Below are positions 14,150 through 21,494 of a stretch of DNA of 24,552 nt, one piece after another. The stretch is taken from positions 1 to 24,552 of the forward strand of contig CAYWGR010000079.1 of NCBI GenBank assembly GCA_964458015.1, written 5' to 3'. Positions within the stretch are counted from its first letter, which is position 1, and every line of letters begins with the position of its first letter. The stretch is from CAYWGR01 sp964458015. Lineage in GTDB: Bacteria; Planctomycetota; Planctomycetia; Pirellulales; Thermoguttaceae. A program made the position numbers and the translations under genes. The notes below the pieces were generated by a model. The model searched no databases. It was not told where the DNA came from and saw only the letters and a program-made list of their open reading frames with translations.

Positions 14150-17041
14150 ATGCAACGTTGCGTTTGTCGGAAAGCGGCGGTTGGAATGGTCGGGGCGATG
14201 TTGTTTTTCGCTGCCTTGCAGGTTCGCGCCGAGGAACCGAAGGTCGAAAAGATTTCCGTTTCCAAAACGTATAACAACGCACCGTTCGAGTATCAGATGC
14301 GTCCGCTGGCAGAGCGGGCGGGCTTTCAGATTTATCGTTTGACTTATCCTTCGCCGGTCGTGACCGAGCTTCCTTCGAACAACACGATTCCGGCCGATTA
14401 TTATCTTCCCAAAAACGTGCAGCCGAACGGGGCCAAATATCCGGCCGTCATCTGTTTGCATATTCTCAACGGCGATGAACAATTGACCGACTTGGTTTGC
14501 TCTTCGCTGGCCACGCGCGGCATTCCGGCGATTTCCTTCAAGCTGCCGTATTACGGTTCGCGAGGGCTGTCCGGGGGCCCCAACAACTTGGCCAAGGACC
14601 CCAAGATGTTCGCCGTGGCGATTAGTCAAGCAATCGAGGACATTCGTCGGACGGTAGATCTCTTGGCTTCGCGTTCGGAGATTAATCCCGAACGGATCGG
14701 CATTACCGGCATCAGTTTAGGCGGCATCACGGGCGCGACGGCCGCTGCCTCGGAGCCGCGTCTTTATCGGGCGAGCCTGATGCTGGCCGGCGGTGATTTG
14801 ATGAAGATCATTTTGCATTCCCGCGAGACCCGGCAGTTGAAAGAGATGTTGGAAAAGTTGCCGCCGCAAGAGCGGGCCGTTGTCGAGGCGAAAGTGGCCG
14901 AGGTGGATCCGTTACGGCTTGCCCCGGCGCTGCGAGAGCGGGCGAAGGCAGGCCGCGTCTTGATGATCAATGCCGGTGACGATGAGGTGATCCCTCATGC
15001 TTGCACCGTGAAACTGGCCGAAGCCTTGGGCATTGCGGAACACGTCTCGTGGTTCGAGGGGCTTGGCCACTACACGGCGATGGCCGAATTGCCGCGCGCG
15101 TTGCGGATGTCGGCCGACTTTTTCGCGCAAGACCTGCCCGCCGAAGCGAAAGCGGCCGTGCCGGCGCCGGCGGCCGTCGAATCGACCGCCACGCAACGGC
15201 TTGTTGCGTTGGTCGAGCAGATCGTCACGATGTTGACCACCGAGCCTGGCAAGGGACGCTGCCATTTTGTCGATTTAGATTGGTCGGCCACCTTGCCCAA
15301 CGGGAAAAGCATTACGAACCAAATACGATTTATCCGCGGCCGCGAGGGGCAATTCTCCTTGCGATGCGAACTGCCGGAAGTCGGCATGGTTACTCTGGGA
15401 CAGAACGGCAATCCTTGGATGGTGGCCGGGACCAAGGATAAAAAGACTTTGTTCGTGGGCTCGAAGAATCCCGTGGCGAAGAACAACGCTTTAACCTTTG
15501 TCGAACCGCAGCATTTGATGAAACTGCGGATGGCGGCCGGCATCGGCGGCGGCATCATCATGACTCCCGCCGTATTGCAGCAGTGGGTCGCGGTTGAAAA
15601 CAATAAACCAGCGGCCGACGCTTCAGAAAAATCTGCGGCCGACAGTCGCACCATTCGCATTACCGCCAAGGAGAAAAAGCTGAAGGGCGACGTGCAATTG
15701 TCCTTCGCGGACGATAATCGGACGCCGACGTCGGCCACGTTTACGGCAGCGGGCGTGCAAGGGAAGGTTCGCTTCCGCGGCTGGCAGATGAATACCATCG
15801 CTCCCGCTGCCTTGTTCGATCCGCCGGAGGGATTCCAGCGGCAGGACGTGGATCAGTCGGATTTGTTCCGCATGTTCGCTTCGGTGGTGAATTTTGCCTC
15901 GGAGCGATTCGACATCGGCCGGAAAGCGGATCGAGCCGGTAAGTCCGATCCGATCACGGTTGTCTCGCGCAACAAGACAGGGCACGGCCTTCTTTGCAGC
16001 ACGCAGGGCAAATACATTCTGATGGTTTCCGGCACGCCGGAGCAAATGGGCGCGGCCCAAGGCGCGCTGCTTGGTCCGATGATGAAGAAGCTGGTCGAGC
16101 GAACGGTGTATCTGGTAGGCACGGCCGACACGTTCCGCACGGGCGTGTGGTTCTTCGATCGCATGGCGGATATCGAGCGGCACACGTTGCCGCACCTTCC
16201 GCCGCGTTTCATGAGCGAGTGCGACGCCTTATCCAAAGCAGTAGGGATTTCCCAACGCGACGGACGCTACGCCAACCTATTTCCCGAGGAATTCCATTGC
16301 AGCGGCGTGGCACTGCGCGGCAAGGCTTCGGCCGGCGGCAAAGTGATTCACGCCCGGGTGCTCGACTACATGCGCGACATTGATCTGCAACAGGCGGCCG
16401 TTGTGCAGGTCTTCATGCCCGAGGGACATTACAAATGGATGAGCCACGGCTATGCCGGTTTCGTCGGCACCGTAACGGCCATGAATGAAAAGGGGCTTGC
16501 TATTGGCGAGATGGGCGGACGAGGCGAGGGGCAGTGGAACGGCGTTCCCATGAGCTTTCTGCTCCGCGACGTCATGGAGCGGGCATCCACGGTTGACGAG
16601 GCAACGGCCATCCTCAAAAACAGTCCACGAACGTGCGAGTATTATTACGTGATCAGCGATCGGACGGGCGCGATCCGGTCGGCATATTGCACACCGCAAA
16701 AGATGCTTGCATTGGAAGCGGGCGAACAACATCCCCTGCTGCCGCCCGTGCCGGAAGATTCCGTTTTCATTTCCGGCGGCGATCATGCCAAGGCTTTAAG
16801 CCGACAGCTTCAAGAGAATTACGGCAAGATCGACGTGCCGAAGCTGATCGAGATCATCAAGCAGGGCGTGGCGATGAAATCGAACTTGCACGATGCCATT
16901 TTCCTGCCGGAGACGCTGGATATGTGGTTTGCCGACGCTGGGAAGGACACCCCTGCCAGCGAGGAGCCTTATGCCCACGTGAATTTGCGAGAGCTTATCC
17001 AGTTTTATGTTGAGAAGGGGAAAATCGAGTCGAAAAACTAG
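14150..17041 (+). CDS. Exported fusion: alpha/beta hydrolase + middle domain + C45-type Ntn hydrolase
   Basis: 963 residues; AAGGAG at 14137-14142 fixes the start. An N-terminal signal peptide ends near VRAEE (residue 26). Residues about 60-335 are a dienelactone-hydrolase-like alpha/beta hydrolase: nucleophile S189 in GISLGG, acid at D277/D278 in NAGDDEVIPH, and H307 in GLGHYTAM. Residues about 345-590 are a middle region that may be beta-rich (LolA-like in appearance, uncertain). Residues about 600-960 resemble peptidase family C45/acyl-CoA:6-aminopenicillanate acyltransferase proteins: FHCSGVAL (C717) would supply the Ntn nucleophile, followed by GKVIHARVLDYM, GTVTAMNEKGLAIGEMG and CEYYYVISDRTGAI. 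In classical members the Cys becomes N-terminal by autocleavage. The combination suggests an enzyme acting on esters and amides or acylated compounds outside the cytoplasm; the substrate is unknown. It is a single gene flanked by a divergent neighbour and a terminator. Confidence 0.9.
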   Translation: MQRCVCRKAAVGMVGAMLFFAALQVRAEEPKVEKISVSKTYNNAPFEYQMRPLAERAGFQIYRLTYPSPVVTELPSNNTIPADYYLPKNVQPNGAKYPAVICLHILNGDEQLTDLVCSSLATRGIPAISFKLPYYGSRGLSGGPNNLAKDPKMFAVAISQAIEDIRRTVDLLASRSEINPERIGITGISLGGITGATAAASEPRLYRASLMLAGGDLMKIILHSRETRQLKEMLEKLPPQERAVVEAKVAEVDPLRLAPALRERAKAGRVLMINAGDDEVIPHACTVKLAEALGIAEHVSWFEGLGHYTAMAELPRALRMSADFFAQDLPAEAKAAVPAPAAVESTATQRLVALVEQIVTMLTTEPGKGRCHFVDLDWSATLPNGKSITNQIRFIRGREGQFSLRCELPEVGMVTLGQNGNPWMVAGTKDKKTLFVGSKNPVAKNNALTFVEPQHLMKLRMAAGIGGGIIMTPAVLQQWVAVENNKPAADASEKSAADSRTIRITAKEKKLKGDVQLSFADDNRTPTSATFTAAGVQGKVRFRGWQMNTIAPAALFDPPEGFQRQDVDQSDLFRMFASVVNFASERFDIGRKADRAGKSDPITVVSRNKTGHGLLCSTQGKYILMVSGTPEQMGAAQGALLGPMMKKLVERTVYLVGTADTFRTGVWFFDRMADIERHTLPHLPPRFMSECDALSKAVGISQRDGRYANLFPEEFHCSGVALRGKASAGGKVIHARVLDYMRDIDLQQAAVVQVFMPEGHYKWMSHGYAGFVGTVTAMNEKGLAIGEMGGRGEGQWNGVPMSFLLRDVMERASTVDEATAILKNSPRTCEYYYVISDRTGAIRSAYCTPQKMLALEAGEQHPLLPPVPEDSVFISGGDHAKALSRQLQENYGKIDVPKLIEIIKQGVAMKSNLHDAIFLPETLDMWFADAGKDTPASEEPYAHVNLRELIQFYVEKGKIESKN

Positions 17042-17161
17042 CATTGTCACGAGATCGCAGCTTACCGGAGTGAGTTTGCCCGATCTTTAGGCACGACATG
17101 ACTAGATATTCTGCATTTAGATAACATACCGCATTTGTTTTTGTGCGGGCAAAAAATATCT

Positions 17162-17197
17162 ACGCCGGCGATTGTTTACAGTCGCCGGCGTTTTTTT
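17162..17197 (+). terminator. Rho-independent terminator after the hydrolase fusion gene
   Basis: ACGCCGGCGA (17162-17171) pairs perfectly with TCGCCGGCGT (17182-17191) across a 10-base loop, followed by a run of seven T from 17191. It lies 120 bases after the stop codon of the fusion gene and isolates the amt promoter. Confidence 0.85.
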
Positions 17198-17281
17198 CTT
17201 ATCTAACAAGCACTTGCATCACGGCTAGGGCCATGACATTCCTGCTATTTGCACTAGTGCGTCAGAAGAAGCAAGGAGATA

Positions 17282-17298
17282 TGGCACGGATCTTGCTT
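17282..17298 (+). promoter_or_regulatory. Sigma-54 (RpoN) promoter of amt
   Basis: TGGCAC-GGATC-TTGCTT matches the -24/-12 consensus TGGCAC-N5-TTGCW in every defined position, with GG and GC exactly 10 bases apart. The transcript should begin near 17308, 50 bases before the amt ATG, which excludes any start codon upstream of that point. Sigma-54 promoters need an enhancer-binding activator such as NtrC; no canonical NtrC site was recognised by eye in the gap. Confidence 0.88.
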
Positions 17299-17357
17299 GA
17301 CGTGAATTGTCGCTGTTGACTTACCTTCCTACTTTCCCTTGCTTTGAGGTGCCAATC

Positions 17358-18812
17358 ATGCCACGTTGGGCCAAGCGCTCGTTGTGCGCGCTGACATTGT
17401 TCATTGGAGTTTTTTTAGTGCGGCCGTGTATTGCCGCCGATGCCGCACCGCCGGCCAAGCCGCTTACGGCGGAAGATGTTCAAGCAATCGTAGACAGTAA
17501 ATCCATTGACCTAGACACCGTATGGACATTGATTACGGCGTTTCTCGTCATGTGGATGCAAGCGGGCTTCGCCATGGTGGAGACCGGATTTACCCGTGCG
17601 AAAAATGCCGTTAATATCCTCATGAAAAATCTGCTGGATTATTGCTTTGGAAGCATTGCTTTTTGGGCAATCGGTTTTGGATTAATGTTCAGCATCGGTA
17701 ACGGATTTATTGGTGATAGTGGTTTTTTTCTGAACGAAACATCCGTTCAAATCACGCAAGATGACGGTACGGTTAAGGAAACCACCAATTTCGACCCTCT
17801 TGCATGGACTAAGGTTCCGCTGGAATGCAAGTTTTTCTTCCAATTAGTATTTGCCGCAACGGCGGCAACAATCGTCTCGGGAGCCATGGCGGAACGCACC
17901 AAGTTTGTTTCGTACATGGTCTACAGCATCTTTATATCCTTGGCGATTTACCCTGTTTCAGGTCACTGGATATGGGGTGGCGGATGGCTGTCGAAGTTGG
18001 GCGGCACAGGTATGTGGGATTTCGCCGGCTCGACCGTTGTGCATAGCGTCGGTGGTTGGATGGCTTTGGTTGGCGCATTCGTGTTGGGCCCTCGCATTGG
18101 CAAATACTCTCGCGAAGGCAAGCCTCGCGCGATTCCCGGCCACAACATTCCGTTGGCCGCTTTGGGTGTGTTCATTCTTTGGCTGGGGTGGTTCGGATTC
18201 AATCCGGGCAGCACAATGGGAGCCTTGCGAGTCGATACTTCCCATATCGTCTGCACCACGAACATGGCTGCCGCGGTTGGCGCGATTACCGCCTTGTTTA
18301 CCTCGAAAATTATCTTCGGCAAGTGGGATGCGGGCATGGCACTAAACGGCACGCTGGCCGGCTTAGTCGCCATCACCGCGCCTTGTGCATGGGTTACCAT
18401 GAACGGTGCATGGATGATCGGCGGCATCGCCGGCGTATTGGTTGTTTTTTCCATCCTGTTCGTCGAGTATGTACTTAAGATTGATGACCCTGTTGGCGCG
18501 GTTTCCGTTCACGGCGTTTGCGGTGCTTTCGGCACCTTGTCCTTGGGATTGTGGTCGATCGGCACAGGCGAGGCCTCACCATTGCCCGGCCTGTTTTACG
18601 GCGGCGGATTAACCCAATTGATTAACCAAGCAATCGGCGTTGCGTCGGTGTTCGCTTGGGCGGTTGCGGGTGGATTGGTCGTCTTCTACGGCCTGAAGTA
18701 CACCATCGGACTCCGTGTAAGTTCCGAGGAGGAAATGGATGGCTTAGACGTTGGTGAACATGGCTATGGCGCCTACCACGGCTTTGTGTTATCGACCACC
18801 CCGGAAGCTTAA
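17358..18812 (+). CDS. amt: Ammonium transporter (Amt/AmtB channel)
   Basis: 484 residues from the ATG at 17358, which has GAGGT at 17345-17349. Inner-membrane channel that takes up ammonium. An N-terminal signal-like segment (LCALTLFIGVFLV, then CIAADAAPP) precedes a short periplasmic stretch and about 11 membrane segments. Family motifs are clear: AGFAMVETGFTRAKN in the first helix, the twin pore histidines H229 (STVVHSVGGW) and H385 (GAVSVHGVCGAFGT), and WLGWFGFNPGS. The protein is somewhat longer than E. coli AmtB because of the N-terminal extension and an insert near residues 115-145 (FFLNETSVQITQDDGT). Transcription is from the sigma-54 promoter, implying nitrogen-limitation control. 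The P-II gene follows after 42 bases. Confidence 0.97.
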   Translation: MPRWAKRSLCALTLFIGVFLVRPCIAADAAPPAKPLTAEDVQAIVDSKSIDLDTVWTLITAFLVMWMQAGFAMVETGFTRAKNAVNILMKNLLDYCFGSIAFWAIGFGLMFSIGNGFIGDSGFFLNETSVQITQDDGTVKETTNFDPLAWTKVPLECKFFFQLVFAATAATIVSGAMAERTKFVSYMVYSIFISLAIYPVSGHWIWGGGWLSKLGGTGMWDFAGSTVVHSVGGWMALVGAFVLGPRIGKYSREGKPRAIPGHNIPLAALGVFILWLGWFGFNPGSTMGALRVDTSHIVCTTNMAAAVGAITALFTSKIIFGKWDAGMALNGTLAGLVAITAPCAWVTMNGAWMIGGIAGVLVVFSILFVEYVLKIDDPVGAVSVHGVCGAFGTLSLGLWSIGTGEASPLPGLFYGGGLTQLINQAIGVASVFAWAVAGGLVVFYGLKYTIGLRVSSEEEMDGLDVGEHGYGAYHGFVLSTTPEA

Positions 18813-18854
18813 AACTCTTAACCCTAACAACTCTTAATAGACAGAGCTATTACC

Positions 18855-19193
18855 ATGAATAAGATCGAAGCACTGATTCGCCACTTCAAGCTCGAAGACG
18901 TGAAGGATTCGCTGATGCACTGCGGCGTTCACGGAATGACGGTCACGGAGGTCCGCGGGTTCGGCCGGCAGAAAGGCCACACCGAGATGTACCGCGGCGC
19001 TGAATACACGGTCGATTTCGTTCCCAAGATCAAGATCGAAGTCGTCGTTACGGACGCCGAGTTGACGCGGGCCATCGAGGCGATCACGCAGGCGGCCAAA
19101 ACCGGCCAGGTCGGAGACGGCAAGCTGTTCGTCACGAAACTGGAAAATGTCGTTCGCATTCGCACCGGCGAGGCGGGCGAGCAGGCCATTTAG
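18855..19193 (+). CDS. glnK: P-II family nitrogen regulatory protein (GlnK type)
   Basis: 112 residues, the standard P-II length. Small trimeric signal protein that binds ATP/ADP and 2-oxoglutarate; when paired with Amt it blocks the channel under nitrogen excess. The sequence shows the N-terminal MNKIEALIRHFKLEDVK, the GMTVTEVRGFGRQKGH strand and Walker-like turn, the T-loop with YRGAEYTVDF in which Tyr51 is the usual uridylylation site, and the B-loop TGQVGDGKLFV. It lies 42 bases after amt on the same strand and is followed by a strong terminator, so the two form a bicistronic unit. The order amt then P-II is the reverse of the enterobacterial glnK-amtB order. No good Shine-Dalgarno is visible; ACAGAG is the nearest purine stretch. 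Confidence 0.97.
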   Translation: MNKIEALIRHFKLEDVKDSLMHCGVHGMTVTEVRGFGRQKGHTEMYRGAEYTVDFVPKIKIEVVVTDAELTRAIEAITQAAKTGQVGDGKLFVTKLENVVRIRTGEAGEQAI

Positions 19194-19215
19194 CGGACTG
19201 CCGATCATAACAAAT

Positions 19216-19257
19216 ACAGGAGCGACAGTCCTCGAACTGCCGCTCCTGTTGTTTTTT
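19216..19257 (+). terminator. Rho-independent terminator of the amt/P-II unit
   Basis: ACAGGAGCG (19216-19224) pairs with CGCTCCTGT (19241-19249), with a further inner CAGT/ACTG pairing, followed by TGTTTTTTCTT. It starts 23 bases after the P-II stop codon, in the convergent gap with the PilZ-like gene. Confidence 0.88.
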
Positions 19258-19271
19258 CTTGTGGGAGGAAA

Positions 19272-19697
19272 TTACTTTTCCAAAGGCGAATTTACCGCCT
19301 GCAAAAAACGTCCGCCGCTTTCGTACCAGCCGCCCTTGGTGAAGCGGCACCAGTTCAGGTCGATCAGAAACCCGAGCCAATGACCTTGCTTCGTCTCTAA
19401 AGAAGCAATCATGTGGCGATGAGGCAACGGCGCTTGATGGTAGAAACCAAAGCCGCGCTCCGAAAGATGTTTGCCGACGACCACCACGGTTTCGCCTTCC
19501 GGGGTGACGCCGTCGCGGCCGACCGGCGTCAGGTGGATCAAATACGGAAACGGATAGCGGCTGTCGCGACGGCGTTCCATCAAGTCGTTGCGCGGATACA
19601 TCGCCGTCAGCAATCCCCATACTTGGGCTCGAACCTCGTCCTCTAGTCCGCTGATCGGCTCTCCGAGAAGATCCAGTTGGGGCATGGGCATTTTCAT
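19272..19697 (-). CDS. PilZ-like domain protein
   Basis: 141 residues. PilZ domains bind cyclic di-GMP and act as effectors for motility, adhesion or secretion. The arginine motif is present in MERRRDSRYPF (R42-R47). The second motif, normally (D/N)xSxxG, appears as HLSERG at 77-82, with His in place of Asp/Asn. The following FGFYHQAPLPHRHMIASLET matches the usual PilZ strand with its PLP turn. There is no signal peptide, so it is cytoplasmic. The first 38 residues are an N-terminal extension. AGGAAA precedes the ATG with suitable spacing; an ATG two codons later is also possible. It converges on the P-II gene and lies alone on this strand. Cyclic di-GMP binding is plausible but not certain. 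Confidence 0.8.
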   Translation of the reverse strand: MKMPMPQLDLLGEPISGLEDEVRAQVWGLLTAMYPRNDLMERRRDSRYPFPYLIHLTPVGRDGVTPEGETVVVVGKHLSERGFGFYHQAPLPHRHMIASLETKQGHWLGFLIDLNWCRFTKGGWYESGGRFLQAVNSPLEK

Positions 19698-19883
19698 GGT
19701 ATTTCCTGGGTGTTAAAGGCGATGACGAGCCCTGTTGCGGAAAAGCATCAACGGCCGGGCGGCCAAGATAAGACATTCGGCCGAACCTACAGCCCAAACG
19801 GGGCAAGCACCCCTCAGCCAAAACTTAGGTTACTAAACGTGGGAAGTCAAACCGGTACGGTTTCCCATGAGAAGCCAAAAACA

Positions 19884-19968
19884 GTCATTCTGAGCGTAGC
19901 GAAGAATCTATAGGAGCCTAAACAAGTCCCAATACGCCAACGAGATCCTTCGCTCCGCTCAGGATGAC
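19884..19968. repeat. Dispersed-repeat hairpin (REP/MITE-like) with 26-base arms
   Basis: The left arm begins GTCATTCTGAGCGTAGCGAA (19884-19909) and the right arm is its reverse complement, starting AGATCCTTCGCTCCGCTCAG (19943-19968). They differ at 3 of 26 positions and enclose 33 bases. The core TGAGCG-AGCGAAG is one I recognise as a repeat found in many unrelated bacterial genomes. It encodes nothing and has no transposase nearby. Confidence 0.78.
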
Positions 19969-20042
19969 GGCTATTCCGCCAGGATGACAATTCCTCCGTC
20001 ACCAATGACTTTGCTGTTCTCCGTCACGGTTTCCGCAAATTC

Positions 20043-20071
20043 TTGACATGGCGATGCATCCATGTCACAAT
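20043..20071 (+). promoter_or_regulatory. Sigma-70-like promoter of the oxidoreductase/HEAT unit
   Basis: TTGACA at 20043-20048 is a perfect -35 box. Exactly 17 bases later CACAAT (20066-20071) matches the -10 consensus in 4 of 6 positions including the key A and final T. The start codon is about 100 bases downstream. Confidence 0.55.
20044..20067. promoter_or_regulatory. Candidate operator overlapping the promoter
   Basis: TGACATGG (20044-20051) and CCATGTCA (20060-20067) form a perfect 8-base inverted repeat with an 8-base spacer that itself overlaps the palindrome GATGCATC (20053-20060). The repeat covers the -35 box, the spacer and the first bases of the -10 box, the classic place for a repressor. 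The protein that would bind it is not identified. Confidence 0.55.
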
Positions 20072-20172
20072 AACGAAATCCCCCCTTAAGAATATCAACC
20101 CTCCCACGGCCTTCCTTGGTTCGTTGTTCTGAAATAATTGAACTTTCTATTTCCCCTACGTGGAGATTCAAC

Positions 20173-21459
20173 ATGACTGAAAAAACCGTGCCTCTTTCTC
20201 GACGACGGTTTCTTAAAGCCGCCGCGATTTCCGGCGCAATAGCGGCCGCGCCTCAATGGATTCCCTCCTCGGCCCTGGGCAAGGACGGCGCCGTGGCGCC
20301 GAGCGATCGTGTCCTCTTGGGCGGCATCGGCATCGGCGGTCGCGGCTCCTACGTGTTGGGCTGCTTCCTTGACGAGCCGGGTGTGCAGTTCACGTCGATT
20401 TGCGACGTGCGTGCCGACCGCCGCGAGGGCGTTAAGAAAATGATCGACGAACGATACGGCAATCAGAACTGCGTCATGTATCGCGATTTCCGCGAGTTTC
20501 TCGACAAGAGCGGCGTCGATGCCGTGCTGATTACCACGGGCTCGAACTGGCACTGCCTGCTTTCGATCTATGCAGCCAAGGCCGGGAAAGATGTATACTG
20601 CGAAAAGCCTTGCACGAAGAACATCGCCGAAAGCGTTGCGTTGGCCGACGTTTTCCGCCGCACGGGCCGCGTTTTCCAGGGCGGCATGCAACGTCGCAAT
20701 CTGCCGCACATGGAATTCGCCGTTGAGTTGGCCCATACGGGTAAGCTCGGCAAGTTGACCACGGTCTACGCACATCCTGCCGGCTTGGCGACATATTCGA
20801 GCGGCTGGGTCGAAGCGCAGCCCGAACCGCCCAAGGATCAAGTCGATTGGGACATGTTCCTCGGCACCGCGGCATGGCGTCCTTATAACCAAGGGTTGAT
20901 GAATTCCGGATTCGAGAAAGGCGGCGGCATGGTCGGCGGCGGCAACCTCGAATGGGGTTCCCACTGCATCGATTTGTGCCAGTGGGCCAACAAGGCCGAC
21001 GACACGGCCCCGGTGGAATACTTCCCCTTGGCCAAAGACGGCACCGCTTCGGCTCTCTATGCCAACGGCGTCAAGCTGGTTTTGCGCAACGACGGCTGGC
21101 TGCCGCTGGGGTCTTGCCCCGTGCGTTTCGAGGGCGAAACCGGCTGGGTCGAGACCGGCGATACGGCAAAGATGATCTTTAGTTCTCCGGCGTTGCTGGC
21201 GGGCAAGAAAGTGACGGAAATCGCCGGCTATCCGGCCAATCCGCACGTGCGCGATTTCCTGAATTGCGTAAAAACGCGCGGCAAGCCGAGAGCGAATTAT
21301 CAAGTGGCTTGCCAATCGCACATCGCTTGCCATGCTTCGAACATCGCCATCTTCCTCAATCGCACGTTGAAGTACGACCCGGTGAAAAATGAGTTCCTGG
21401 GCGACGACGAGGCCAACCGTCTGCGCGGCGAGGCGATGCGCGAGCCGTGGCACGTGTAA
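20173..21459 (+). CDS. Tat-exported Gfo/Idh/MocA family oxidoreductase
   Basis: 428 residues from the ATG at 20173, with GGAG at 20162-20165. NAD(P)-dependent oxidoreductase of the glucose-fructose oxidoreductase/inositol dehydrogenase superfamily. The twin-arginine signal SRRRFLKAAAISGAIAAAP predicts export of the folded enzyme with its cofactor, as for Zymomonas glucose-fructose oxidoreductase. The Rossmann motif GIGIGGRGS follows at about residues 51-59. The catalytic motif YCEKPCTKN has its lysine at K145. The C-terminal domain includes GSHCIDLCQWA, where the His/Asp pair is typical. Planctomycetes carry many such paralogues and the sugar acted on is unknown. It lies 35 bases before the HEAT-repeat gene, probably in one transcript. 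A promoter with an overlapping inverted repeat precedes it. Confidence 0.95.
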   Translation: MTEKTVPLSRRRFLKAAAISGAIAAAPQWIPSSALGKDGAVAPSDRVLLGGIGIGGRGSYVLGCFLDEPGVQFTSICDVRADRREGVKKMIDERYGNQNCVMYRDFREFLDKSGVDAVLITTGSNWHCLLSIYAAKAGKDVYCEKPCTKNIAESVALADVFRRTGRVFQGGMQRRNLPHMEFAVELAHTGKLGKLTTVYAHPAGLATYSSGWVEAQPEPPKDQVDWDMFLGTAAWRPYNQGLMNSGFEKGGGMVGGGNLEWGSHCIDLCQWANKADDTAPVEYFPLAKDGTASALYANGVKLVLRNDGWLPLGSCPVRFEGETGWVETGDTAKMIFSSPALLAGKKVTEIAGYPANPHVRDFLNCVKTRGKPRANYQVACQSHIACHASNIAIFLNRTLKYDPVKNEFLGDDEANRLRGEAMREPWHV

Positions 21460-21494
21460 TTTATTGACGCCCATTCAACATCAAAGGAAAGAAT

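Larger units (their letters stand above)
17042..17357. other. Intergenic region before amt: terminator and sigma-54 promoter
   Basis: 316 bases without a gene. It contains a strong hairpin terminator (17162-17197), a 10-base palindrome GCACTAGTGC (17251-17260), and a sigma-54 promoter (17282-17298) followed by the amt leader. I found no small ORF with a credible ribosome-binding site. Confidence 0.7.
19698..20172. other. 475-base intergenic region with repeat hairpin, promoter and operator
   Basis: No gene is supported here. Contents: a short inverted repeat AAACCG-gta-CGGTTT (19849-19863), a dispersed-repeat hairpin (19884-19968), a second copy of CAGGATGAC at 19980-19988 repeating the hairpin's right edge, and the promoter and operator at 20043-20071 that probably serve the oxidoreductase gene. 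Confidence 0.6.

Noticed and set aside
17251..17260. GCACTAGTGC palindrome as an NtrC binding site
   Set aside because: NtrC sites have GCAC and GTGC half-sites about 7 bases apart; here they are 2 apart and lie only about 50 bases before the expected transcription start, too close for a typical enhancer.
17307..17357. Upstream extension of the amt coding region
   Set aside because: The frame is open to 17307, but the sigma-54 promoter places the transcription start at about 17308, and the ATG at 17358 has GAGGT and begins a signal peptide.
19849..19863. AAACCG-gta-CGGTTT as a terminator or operator
   Set aside because: The stem is 6 bases with a 3-base loop, there is no T-run, and it lies over 150 bases from either gene start.
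19884..19968. The long inverted repeat as a CRISPR or insertion-sequence remnant
   Set aside because: There is only one pair of inverted arms, no direct-repeat/spacer array, and no transposase fragment in any frame; it fits a dispersed non-coding repeat.
20095..21474. 459-residue open frame on the minus strand
   Set aside because: It is antisense to the oxidoreductase gene across its whole length, has no signal or family motif, and the plus-strand frame has Tat, Rossmann and EKP motifs. Long antisense frames are expected in GC-rich genes.
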